A stretch of 15,176 bases of DNA. It comes from Lachnospiraceae bacterium (lineage in GTDB: Bacteria > Bacillota > Clostridia > Lachnospirales > Lachnospiraceae). Both the position numbers and the translations under genes were made by a program. The stretch covers positions 1 to 15,176 of the forward strand of contig DOWG01000245.1 of assembly GCA_003519685.1 (NCBI GenBank), in the 5' to 3' direction. A model generated the notes under the pieces. That model was not told the DNA's origin, ran no database searches, and saw only the letters and a list, made by a program, of their open reading frames with translations. Shown here piece after piece: positions 1 to 4,869 of this stretch; position 1 is the stretch's first letter; each line of letters starts with the position of its first letter.

Positions 1-1
1 A

Positions 2-346
2 ATTAATCTTCATCAAATTACAGCTGTACATAAGGAAAGAATTAAAAAATCTTTAAACTGTAACGTAAAAAACTATATATTAGATGATGATGAAATTGAT
101 AGACTTAATAACTACGAAAAGTTTCATTATTTTGAATATGGCATAAATTTATTGGAATGTATAAAAACGAAATTAAATCTTTTATTTAATCAATCGTTAC
201 CTGACACATTTTTAGAGGAGTATGCATATTTATATAATGAAAAGGTAAAATTAAGTAATGAATGCGAAGAACTAAAAATAAAAATTAATGAACTTGAAAA
301 ATATTTTGTAAATGAAGCAGTAGTTGCAAAAGTAGATGATAGATAA
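2..346 (+). CDS. 3' end of an unrecognised gene (partial, enters from left)
   Basis: The frame is open from base 2 to the TAA at 344-346, so this is the last 114 codons of a gene that starts outside the window. A TTG at 152 could be read as a start, but no ribosome binding site precedes it and the frame is open upstream, so it is most likely internal. The visible part is hydrophilic and very AT-rich. Its last ~45 residues (EYAYLYNEKVKL... to ...INELEKYF) have the heptad-like pattern of a short coiled coil. No catalytic motif, membrane segment or known domain is recognised. Its position next to an integrated-element array and its low GC fit an accessory gene, but no function can be given. Confidence 0.6.
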   Translation: MNLHQITAVHKERIKKSLNCNVKNYILDDDEIDRLNNYEKFHYFEYGINLLECIKTKLNLLFNQSLPDTFLEEYAYLYNEKVKLSNECEELKIKINELEKYFVNEAVVAKVDDR

Positions 347-363
347 TGATAGATAAAAAGTAC

Positions 364-392
364 TTGACAAAGTAAACCATAAGTGGTAGTTT
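364..392 (+). promoter_or_regulatory. Candidate promoter with imperfect dyad
   Basis: A perfect TTGACA (364-369) is followed after 17 bp by TAGTTT (387-392), a weak -10. The spacer and -10 carry an inverted repeat, ACCA-TAAG-TGGT (377-388) with outer AAA/TTT-type symmetry, which could be a repressor site. No ORF of useful length follows before the terminator at 469-500. The -35 is convincing; the -10 and the operator are inference. Confidence 0.35.
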
Positions 393-399
393 GTATATA

Positions 400-500
400 G
401 ATAATAAAAAACTATTTTGTCAGCCTAAATATATTTAGGTGAGACCGTTAACTGTATGAAATATGTTTAGGAGTAGAGAGTAGTATTCTACTCCTTTTTT
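400..500 (+). ncRNA. Possible short transcript or gene-deletion scar
   Basis: Between the candidate promoter at 364-392 and the terminator at 469-500 lies ~70 bp with no credible ORF (the only ATG, at 457, reads four codons). It holds a perfect 16-bp palindrome, CCTAAATATATTTAGG (424-439). The unit could make a ~100-nt RNA, or be a promoter and terminator left after the gene between them was deleted. Nothing in the sequence decides between these, and no known RNA family is recognised. Confidence 0.25.
469..500 (+). terminator. Rho-independent terminator
   Basis: A perfect 9-bp stem (AGGAGTAGA at 469-477 with TCTACTCCT at 487-495), a 9-nt loop and a run of six T (495-500) form a textbook intrinsic terminator on the + strand. 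It would end the short transcript starting near 400, and possibly read-through from the partial gene at 2-346. Confidence 0.8.
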
Positions 501-616
501 CTTGTTTTTATGTATATAAAAAAATAAACCAATAATAATTCATTCAAGCAAGGCGAAACCATAGGAAAAGGTTGGTTGACAAAAGCCCCTTCCAAACGAA
601 GAGTCCTTTGCCTTAT
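501..616. other. Intergenic stretch left of the distal att core
   Basis: AT-rich DNA between the terminator and the first att core. The two att cores nearer the tRNA have an integrase C-terminal relic on this side, but none could be found here in either strand. The last ~40 bp before the core are in the place where the other cores have a hairpin, but only weak self-complementarity is visible. This is probably the outer junction of the array or a more decayed module. Confidence 0.4.
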
Positions 617-640
617 TAAGCGCGAGACGGGATTCGAACC
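617..640 (-). other. att core copy 1 (tRNA-Gly 3'-end repeat)
   Basis: These 24 bp match the 3' end of the tRNA-Gly gene (3820-3843), covering the T-loop GGTTCGAATCC, the T-stem 3' strand and the acceptor strand. There is one change, an A to G in the acceptor strand (GCGCGAG instead of GCACGAG on the + strand). No tRNA body follows, so it is not a tRNA gene. Tyrosine integrases commonly use tRNA 3' ends as attB and leave such repeats, so this is read as the distal attachment site of the array. Confidence 0.85.
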
Positions 641-723
641 ATAATCCCATCCTACAAATACTGAAAAGAAAGGGGTTCCATCCACTTCTGATTTTATGTG
701 CACATAATAGTGTACATATTTTT
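641..723. repeat. Conserved tail block, copy 1
   Basis: This block directly abuts att core 1 and is nearly identical to 2415-2497. Including the cores, I count four differences over ~105 bp, one of them a single-base indel. It ends with two directly repeated 9-mers, GTGCACATA at 698-706 and GTGTACATA at 710-718 (period 12 bp). These resemble the arm-type sites bound by tyrosine integrases. The first lies inside the palindrome TATGTGCACATA. It marks the distal end of the module carrying the phosphotransferase. Confidence 0.8.
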
Positions 724-780
724 ATATTTAAATCTGGCAAATTTTGAGTATTAATTGTATCTCTGTAGACAAATTGAAAG

Positions 781-1707
781 TTAACTTATTACCTCAAAAA
801 TATCATGTTCGATATCGTTAACCCAATCTTGCGGAACAGTGTCTATATTGAGAAGACCAAGCATAGCTGGAATGTCTGCTACCTTTGCAAGTTGCAGCCA
901 ATTAGATGGAAGTCCGCCGTATCCATTAGCAAATGCATCATAAATGCTTGTACTTATATACTGTTGGACATCATGCGATTTGTTTCTGAAAAACTTTCCG
1001 ATATCTCGATATCTACTTTCCGACATCGCATATTCAAAATCAATGAAATACACAATACCATTTGACATCAGAATATTCCCATATCCAATATCACCATGGC
1101 AAAGAACAAATTCCCTATCGATTTGGTTAATAATATTATGATTATTGTTCAGATACTCTCTTAACCTATCATGGAGAACAATAGAAAGACGTGAACCGGA
1201 TTTTCCCTCAAGATTAGATATTATTAATTCTCTTGTGTTTTTCGAATGGTTAACCAAACGCAAATCATGGTCAATGCTTCCACTCATAGGATAGTTTTTC
1301 TTATGAATTATCGATAACATCCGACCGATTTCAAACACTATTTCTGCTGGATAACAACGATTTCTCTTAACATAATCTAAAAGTGTTTCACCATGTATGT
1401 ATTCAATAATTGAATACGGATAAGGACAAATTTTCCGGCTATCGTCATAATAATAAAGTTTTGGTATTTGAATATACTTCTGAAGATATTCATACAATAT
1501 CGGCTCGATATTTCCACTGTAGCCTGAGTAGATTTTCAAAAGATAATTGGTATGTCCAACTGTAATACAGTAATTACTAGTACTCATTCCGCTGTGAATT
1601 GGCATTATAACATCAATAACTATTGATTCATCAAAAGCTTTAAGCATTTCATTGACTAATTTATTATCGATATTAAAAAAGGAATAAATTCGTTGTTCTT
1701 GTGACAC
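781..1707 (-). CDS. APH/choline-kinase-family phosphotransferase
   Basis: A 308-aa soluble kinase-like protein of the aminoglycoside phosphotransferase (APH) family. Motifs present are the nucleotide-binding lysine in LLKIY (about residue 58), the hinge SIIEYIHGETL (~100-109), the catalytic loop HGDIGYGN (204-211) and the metal-binding IDFE (~222-225). The family phosphorylates small hydroxyl compounds: aminoglycosides, macrolides, choline, homoserine or sugars; the substrate cannot be read from the sequence. The start is set at GTG 1707, with SD GGAGG at 1714-1718 and 6-nt spacing. The ATG at 1722 would put the SD inside the gene. It is the cargo of the distal att module and lies downstream of a CHAP-like pseudogene. 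Length is normal for the family and the frame is intact, so an active enzyme is plausible. Confidence 0.8.
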   Translation of the reverse strand: MSQEQRIYSFFNIDNKLVNEMLKAFDESIVIDVIMPIHSGMSTSNYCITVGHTNYLLKIYSGYSGNIEPILYEYLQKYIQIPKLYYYDDSRKICPYPYSIIEYIHGETLLDYVKRNRCYPAEIVFEIGRMLSIIHKKNYPMSGSIDHDLRLVNHSKNTRELIISNLEGKSGSRLSIVLHDRLREYLNNNHNIINQIDREFVLCHGDIGYGNILMSNGIVYFIDFEYAMSESRYRDIGKFFRNKSHDVQQYISTSIYDAFANGYGGLPSNWLQLAKVADIPAMLGLLNIDTVPQDWVNDIEHDIFEVIS

Positions 1708-1760
1708 TAGGCACCTCCACATATTGAATCTAGCTAGTTAAACAGTTCTCTTATAATCAC

Positions 1761-1783
1761 GCCTATAAATCAAGATTATAGGC
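1761..1783. promoter_or_regulatory. Hairpin upstream of the phosphotransferase
   Basis: A perfect 8-bp inverted repeat (GCCTATAA at 1761-1768, TTATAGGC at 1776-1783) with a 7-nt loop lies ~50 bp before the kinase start and ~20 bp after the pseudogene stop. No T-run follows on either strand, so it is not a classical terminator. It may be an mRNA hairpin or a regulator site. Its role is unknown. Confidence 0.35.
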
Positions 1784-1803
1784 TAACATTACAATTAACT
1801 TTC

Positions 1804-2017
1804 TTAATAATACGAAAAATTATTAGGTATCCGAATATAAGCGCGGATGTGTTCATCTTTGTTTCGCTCGAGGATACGAGAAATATTGTCGTTAAAGGTG
1901 TTGCCCTCTGCTACAATAATTGAATTTGTCTTATTTTCAATCACTATGCCGATATGGTCATGCTCAAGGTTGTTAAAAACTCTTTGCTATTTCTGCCAAC
2001 TTAGTCCTAGTGCACAT
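1804..2017 (-). pseudogene. Internally deleted CHAP-type amidase-like gene
   Basis: A good SD (AAAGGAG, within 2021-2030) and ATG 2017 begin a peptide MCTRTKLAEIAKSF that hits a stop after 14 codons. In another frame, and running to the TAA at 1804-1806, is a good C-terminal stretch with DHIGIVIE..., IIVAEGNTF, then RDEHIRAYIRI-like residues (here NKDEHIRAYIRI). The H-I/V-G-I-V...EGN pattern is the C-terminal half of CHAP/NlpC-like cysteine amidases of Gram-positive mobile elements. The central part, with the expected catalytic Cys, is missing. This is seen directly as a short start, a frame jump and an orphan C-terminus. The family name rests on recognition of the motif. It is the first cargo unit of the distal module. 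Confidence 0.6.
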
Positions 2018-2094
2018 AACAAACTCCTTTCTAAACCATTCTTTTCAGTTAAATTATATTAATAATCTGAGGTACAATTTCTATTTATCTGTTT

Positions 2095-2207
2095 CCAATA
2101 CCATTTTATCATATAAAATATAATAAATAAATTAAATTCATCCATAATTTGTATACATTAAACATCAAAGAGTATCATCTACACTTCATAAAAAAGTGTA
2201 TACTTTC
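2095..2207 (-). repeat. Conserved head block, distal module
   Basis: About 110 bp align by eye with 3510-3620. Shared landmarks are CCAT..TATCATAT..., AATAAATAA, AATTAAA, and a block reading CATCTACACTTC then AGTGTAT.CTTTC. It contains the inverted repeat TACACTT/AAGTGTA (7-bp arms, within 2180-2200). In both modules it lies between an integrase relic and the minus-strand cargo, so it may carry the cargo promoter. A possible -10 on the minus strand is seen near its left end, but no convincing -35. Confidence 0.6.
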
Positions 2208-2338
2208 ATGTGGCATTAGTTACCACTCGAACCTACATACTGAATAACCAAGGAAAGCAAAGAACATCAAAGTAGATTGTAAACGCTCTTTCAGAGATGA
2301 ACGGAAGTGACGTACTCATGGGTACTCATAACTGTTGA
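2204..2338 (+). pseudogene. Tyrosine integrase C-terminal relic B
   Basis: The + frame from 2204 reads a motif typical of phage/ICE tyrosine recombinase C-termini: HV, then TTRTYILN, QGKQRTSK, a TAG at 2273-2275, then IVNALSEMNG and a TGA at 2336-2338. The HV looks like the remains of the GHV box, and the following TTxxxYI(L/Y)N holds the candidate nucleophilic tyrosine. Everything N-terminal of the His is gone and the frame is interrupted, so it cannot encode an active enzyme. It ends ~53 bp before att core 2, the normal place for an integrase 3' end. The direct repeat GTACTCAT at 2312-2319 and 2322-2329 (period 10) overlaps its end and looks like arm sites. Confidence 0.65.
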
Positions 2339-2390
2339 AACAAAAAATCCTCAGAAGCCTTGATTTTACAAAATTCCTGAGAAAATTATT

Positions 2391-2414
2391 TAAGCACGAG
2401 ACGGGATTCGAACC
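2391..2414 (-). other. att core copy 2 (tRNA-Gly 3'-end repeat)
   Basis: These 24 bp are identical to the tRNA-Gly 3' end at 3820-3843, with no tRNA body attached. On the left (2341-2385) is a decayed hairpin region (TCCTCAG... ...CTGAG) in the place where the real tRNA has its terminator. It is the junction between the two modules: the tail of the PHP module is on its right, and the integrase relic of the phosphotransferase module on its left. Confidence 0.88.
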
Positions 2415-2497
2415 ATAATCCTATCCTACAAATACTGAAAAGAAAGGGGTTCCATCCACTTCTGATTTATGTGCACATAATAGTGCACATATTTTTT
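2415..2497. repeat. Conserved tail block, copy 2
   Basis: This is nearly identical to 641-723 and likewise begins exactly at the att core. It ends with two perfect direct 9-mers, GTGCACATA at 2471-2479 and 2483-2491 (period 12), followed by a T-rich run. Very similar 9-mers, GCGCACATA (3761-3769) and GGGCACATA (3771-3779), lie on the other side of the PHP module next to the tRNA, in the same orientation. This is what paired arm sites at the two ends of one element would look like. Confidence 0.8.
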
Positions 2498-2566
2498 TAT
2501 TCAGAAAATATATCAAATTAGCTTATTACGTAAATTATAACTTAAGTTCTTAGTATCTTCAATTAA

Positions 2567-2666
2567 TCGAATGACAACCAGATTTGAACTATTTGAACAG
2601 TTCTCAAACCCGCATAGAAAGGAGGGCTTTCAATCTCTGATACTGGTTGCACCTAGTTTGCACCTA
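2567..2666. repeat. Diverged third tail-like block
   Basis: This has the same layout as the other tails: a core-like stretch with a T-loop signature on the minus strand (GTTCAAATC, 2580-2588), then ~57 bp including AGAAAGGAGGGC and CTCTGATACTGG, then two direct 9-mers TTGCACCTA at 2647-2655 and 2658-2666 (period 11). AGAAAGG.G and CTCTGAT/CTTCTGAT line up with the tails at 641-723 and 2415-2497. The second 9-mer contains the stop codon of the PHP gene. The core-like stretch is not the tRNA-Gly sequence and forms no good T-stem, so the original target is unknown. Confidence 0.4.
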
Positions 2667-3446
2667 ATAATTTCTTAAACAATTGTTAAGTTCCAGTATT
2701 CTATCGCCAACATCTTCAGGGCAATGAGCATCCGATGCTGTGATGATTTTCACATTATTATTTCTCATTATTTTTAGCGTTTCTTCATCCATACCTAGTG
2801 TAGCTGTATTAGGACAACGTCGAAATACTCCACTATTATGTTCTGCGTACATATCATTTTTAGAAAGCTCCTTTGCTAAACTAGCATAATAATCCGTTAG
2901 AGAATATGATGATTTATGTCCAAAAAGTTTAATCGAATCTGGATGAGCTATACCGTCATATATGCAACTTTGAGCAAGTGAAATAGATGTTTCAAAATAT
3001 CTATGATATATTTCATCGACATTAATTCCATTCCAATGCTCCGCCTTATGGTCAAAGGCAAAATTATCAATAAAATGAACACTGCCCAGCAAGAAATCAA
3101 AATCTTTACCTTTAGTTAATTCTACAACTAAATCTTCAAACTCTTTAAAATAGCATATTTCAAGACCAAACTTAATCTTTACAGGAAATTGATTATTTCT
3201 GATTTGTTTGATAAGTGATAAATAATTTTCCAGTTTCAAAACTCCTGCTTGTCTATGAAACCATGTATCTATATAATTGCTATAAGCACAAACAGAATCG
3301 TACATAGGAACAAATTCTTCAAACCGATAACAATGCTCAAGAAGCCAAATCTCATCTAATTGCTTTTCAACTGCTTTGTTAACGAATTGATTTACCCATT
3401 CATACGTATATTCTCCTCGTTCAATATGAATATGACCGTCAACCAT
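2664..3446 (-). CDS. PHP-domain phosphoesterase (histidinol-phosphatase-like)
   Basis: A 260-aa soluble protein of the PHP metallo-phosphoesterase family. Metal-binding motifs appear in family order: DGHIHI (3-8), EH (~37-38), GLEICY (~95), GSVHF (~120), AHPD (~167), AEHNSG (~200) and ASDAH near the C-terminus. The layout matches HisK/HisJ-type histidinol-phosphatases and related PHP enzymes, so a phosphomonoester is the likely substrate. Which one is not shown, since no his gene is nearby. ATG 3446 has SD AAGGAAG ~8 nt upstream. It is the only intact cargo of the tRNA-proximal att module. Its stop codon lies inside a direct repeat of the third tail block, so the element boundary abuts the gene. 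It could be a moonlighting or resistance-type cargo, but that is speculation. Confidence 0.8.
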   Translation of the reverse strand: MVDGHIHIERGEYTYEWVNQFVNKAVEKQLDEIWLLEHCYRFEEFVPMYDSVCAYSNYIDTWFHRQAGVLKLENYLSLIKQIRNNQFPVKIKFGLEICYFKEFEDLVVELTKGKDFDFLLGSVHFIDNFAFDHKAEHWNGINVDEIYHRYFETSISLAQSCIYDGIAHPDSIKLFGHKSSYSLTDYYASLAKELSKNDMYAEHNSGVFRRCPNTATLGMDEETLKIMRNNNVKIITASDAHCPEDVGDRILELNNCLRNY

Positions 3447-3509
3447 ATTACCACTTCCTTATTTATAATTTGTTAGAGGAAATACATTCACGACTTCCAA
3501 TTTATTCAT

Positions 3510-3620
3510 CAATTCCATAATATCATATTTAATAAATAATTAAACTTTATTTTCCAGTAGTCTGTGTACACCAATTATCAATGTGTACCATCTACACTTC
3601 CTTAAATAGTGTATTCTTTC
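3510..3620 (-). repeat. Conserved head block, PHP module
   Basis: This is the counterpart of 2095-2207. It ends with CATCTACACTTC, a 7-nt AT stretch and AGTGTAT, forming the inverted repeat TACACT/AGTGTA. It also holds GTGTAC twice (3563-3568 and 3582-3587). It lies between the integrase relic (+) and the PHP gene (-), and its left end is ~65 bp from the PHP start codon, so it probably contains the PHP promoter. No strong -35/-10 pair is seen. Confidence 0.6.
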
Positions 3621-3629
3621 TTCTTTTTT

Positions 3630-3758
3630 AGGGATATGCTAGGACAGGTCGATGAAAAGACCACTCTTAGCTATATTTACAATCCCAATACGGAATAAGA
3701 GAACCTTAATATTATGAATGAAGCTCTGAAAAATGGCAACAAGAAGAGTACAAAATAG
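3630..3758 (+). pseudogene. Tyrosine integrase C-terminal relic A
   Basis: The + frame reads RDMLGQVDEKTTLSYIYNP, NTE, a TAA at 3696-3698, ENLNIMNEALKNGNKKSTK and a TAG at 3756-3758. This is the C-terminal end of a phage/ICE tyrosine recombinase, with the usual MLGHVDEKTT box (His changed to Gln here) and the Tyr region SYIYN. Only ~40 codons are left, with an in-frame stop, so it is dead. It ends ~60 bp before the tRNA 3' end, the standard integrase/attL layout. It differs in sequence from relic B at 2204-2338, so two different integrases visited this tRNA. Both are cut at almost the same point of the protein. Confidence 0.7.
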
Positions 3759-3760
3759 CA

Positions 3761-3779
3761 GCGCACATAAGGGCACATA
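3761..3779 (+). other. Arm-like direct repeats beside the tRNA
   Basis: Two 9-mers, GCGCACATA (3761-3769) and GGGCACATA (3771-3779), sit between integrase relic A and the tRNA terminator. They match the GTGCACATA pairs in the tails at 698-718 and 2471-2491. Paired short direct repeats on both sides of an att core are the usual form of integrase arm-type sites; binding itself is inferred. Confidence 0.5.
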
Positions 3780-3787
3780 TCGTTGCA

Positions 3788-3817
3788 ACAAAAAATCCCT
3801 TGAAAATCAAGGGATTT
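3788..3817 (-). terminator. Rho-independent terminator of tRNA-Gly
   Basis: On the minus strand an 11-bp perfect stem (AAATCCCTTGA with TCAAGGGATTT, 3793-3803 and 3807-3817) with a 3-nt loop is followed by a run of T (A-run at 3788-3795 on +). It begins 5 bp after the tRNA 3' end and ends the tRNA transcript. Confidence 0.85.
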
Positions 3818-3819
3818 CG

Positions 3820-3843
3820 TAAGCACGAGACGGGATTCGAACC
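3820..3843 (-). other. att site at the intact tRNA (copy 3)
   Basis: This is the 24-bp segment shared exactly with 2391-2414 and, with one change, with 617-640. It covers the T-loop, T-stem 3' strand, acceptor strand and 2 bp beyond the tRNA. Because the tRNA is intact here, this is the chromosomal-side junction (attL-like). The other two copies are the duplicated 3' ends left by insertion. Confidence 0.85.
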
Positions 3844-3893
3844 CGCGACCCTCGCCTTGGCAAGGCGATACTCCACCACTGAGCCACTCGTGC
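3822..3893 (-). tRNA. tRNA-Gly (anticodon GCC)
   Basis: A full 72-nt cloverleaf folds on the minus strand: acceptor GCACGAG/CTCGTGC, D-stem GCTC/GAGT, anticodon stem TCGCC/GGCGA with loop TTGCCAA (anticodon GCC), variable GGGTC, T-stem GCGGG/CCCGT with loop TTCGAAT, and discriminator T. CCA is not encoded, so it must be added after transcription. It decodes GGC/GGU glycine codons. It has its own promoter (3929-3957) and terminator (3788-3817). Its 3' end is the target of the integrated modules, and insertion has kept the gene whole. Confidence 0.95.
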
Positions 3894-3928
3894 ATATTTA
3901 CTTTTCTGAATTGCTGTGAGCAAGTAAT

Positions 3929-3957
3929 AATATATAATAAATTGAGGGGTTTGTCAA
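3929..3957 (-). promoter_or_regulatory. Promoter of tRNA-Gly
   Basis: On the minus strand there is a perfect -35 TTGACA (3952-3957), 17 bp, then -10 TATATT (3929-3934), ~35 bp before the tRNA 5' end. This fits a strong housekeeping sigma-A promoter. Confidence 0.85.
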
Positions 3958-4084
3958 CCCTAAAAACAGATTTTCTTTGAATCCGCATAATCATTTACAT
4001 AACCATATTTGTGCAAGAAAAGTTGCGATAATTTAATAAATTCCTTTTACAATTGATTGATCAGTGACAAAGGAGGGTAATCTT

Positions 4085-4126
4085 GTGGATTGGCTAGAAA
4101 GAATGAATGGGGTTTTATATCTATAA
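4085..4126 (+). pseudogene. N-terminal scrap of an AraC-type regulator
   Basis: A strong SD (AAAGGAGGG, 4070-4078) precedes a GTG that reads VDWLERMNGVLYL and stops at 4124-4126. The start MDWLERMN.AL is a familiar N-terminus of AraC/GyrI-like regulators of Clostridia, which normally run ~280 aa. Only 13 codons remain and no further AraC sequence is seen before the methyltransferase at 4216. This is read as a deletion remnant. The identification rests on ~8 residues, so it is tentative. Confidence 0.4.
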
Positions 4127-4215
4127 TTATGATGTAGTAGTAGAGGGCTAATTATGATATTATATTATTATACATTGAGTTATTGTATCAATAACAAAAC
4201 CGGAAGGAAATTCAT
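4127..4215. promoter_or_regulatory. Leader of the methyltransferase gene with a dyad
   Basis: AT-rich DNA with several -10-like hexamers (for example within 4158-4172) but no clear -35. A perfect inverted repeat TTATTG-TAT-CAATAA (4180-4194) lies just before the SD CCGGAAGGA (4200-4208) and could be a repressor site or an mRNA hairpin. Confidence 0.35.
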
Positions 4216-4836
4216 ATGATTGAAACGGAAATAAAAGGCGTATCTCTTCAATTTGAAACGAATGATAACATATTTTCTCCATCGGCTGTTGATGTCGGAA
4301 CATTATCCATGCTGTCTCAGGTTGAATTTAAAAGCACCGACAAAGTACTGGATCTAGGATGCGGATATGGAATTGTTGGAATTTTGGCAGGCAAACTTAT
4401 AGGGACAGAAAATGTAACACTATGCGACATTTCTGAGGATGCGATTCGCTTATCAAAAATAAATGCAGATAGAAATAATCTGGAAAATCTAAAAATAGTA
4501 AAGAGTAATGGTTTAGAGAATATCACCGATCATGATTTTACACTCATATTATCAAATCCACCGTATCATGTTGATTTTTCTGTACCAAAGCATTTTATTG
4601 AAGCCGGCTTTAGGAAGCTTATTGTTGGCGGTAAAATGGTAATGGTTACAAAGCGAAAGGATTGGTATAAAAATAAGCTTACTTCTGTTTTTGGAGGTGT
4701 TCAAATCATCGAAGTTAATGGTTACTACGTTTTTATTGCCGAAAAACGTTCTTCCCGTATTCTTCAAAAGACAAAAGTCTCGAATCATCTATCCAAAAAA
4801 CTACAGAAAAAGCAAAGGGAACAAAAGGGACGATGA
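4216..4836 (+). CDS. RsmC/YbxB-like class I SAM methyltransferase
   Basis: A 206-aa soluble methyltransferase of the small 'MTS' family (single-domain relatives of RsmC, such as Bacillus YbxB). Motif I VLDLGCGYG (44-52) binds SAM, an acidic residue after strand 2 (TLCDIS, ~68-73) contacts its ribose, and motif IV SNPPYH (113-118) is typical of N-methylation of guanine or adenine amino groups. RsmC makes m2G in 16S rRNA, so an RNA or nucleotide substrate is likely but not shown. The C-terminal ~28 residues are very rich in Lys/Arg and could bind RNA. ATG 4216 has SD CCGGAAGGA 7 nt upstream. It is a single gene facing the transporter operon, with 33 bp between the stop codons. Confidence 0.85.
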   Translation: MIETEIKGVSLQFETNDNIFSPSAVDVGTLSMLSQVEFKSTDKVLDLGCGYGIVGILAGKLIGTENVTLCDISEDAIRLSKINADRNNLENLKIVKSNGLENITDHDFTLILSNPPYHVDFSVPKHFIEAGFRKLIVGGKMVMVTKRKDWYKNKLTSVFGGVQIIEVNGYYVFIAEKRSSRILQKTKVSNHLSKKLQKKQREQKGR

Positions 4837-4840
4837 AATG

Positions 4841-4862
4841 GATATGTTTTATAAACTATATC
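4841..4862. terminator. Weak hairpin between convergent genes
   Basis: GATATGTTT (4841-4849) pairs with AAAC-T-ATATC (4853-4862) around a 3-nt loop, with one bulge. No T-run follows on either strand. It is the only structure between the methyltransferase stop and the end of the transporter operon, so it may be a weak bidirectional terminator. Confidence 0.3.
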
Positions 4863-4869
4863 TATCTCT

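Noticed and set aside
617..640. Possible second and third tRNA genes at 617 and 2391
   Set aside because: Only the 3' third of the tRNA is present; D-arm and anticodon arm are missing.
488..740. Overlapping minus-strand ORFs (71 and 66 aa) over att core 1
   Set aside because: They run through the tRNA-end repeat and tail block and change frame with a one-base indel between the two copies, so they are not conserved as protein.
2279..2294. cre-like TGTAAACGCTCTTTCA
   Set aside because: It mismatches the consensus at its end and lies inside the integrase relic coding sequence, not at a promoter.
3677..3994. 105-aa minus-strand ORF across the tRNA
   Set aside because: It reads through the tRNA-Gly gene, its terminator and the integrase relic on the opposite strand.
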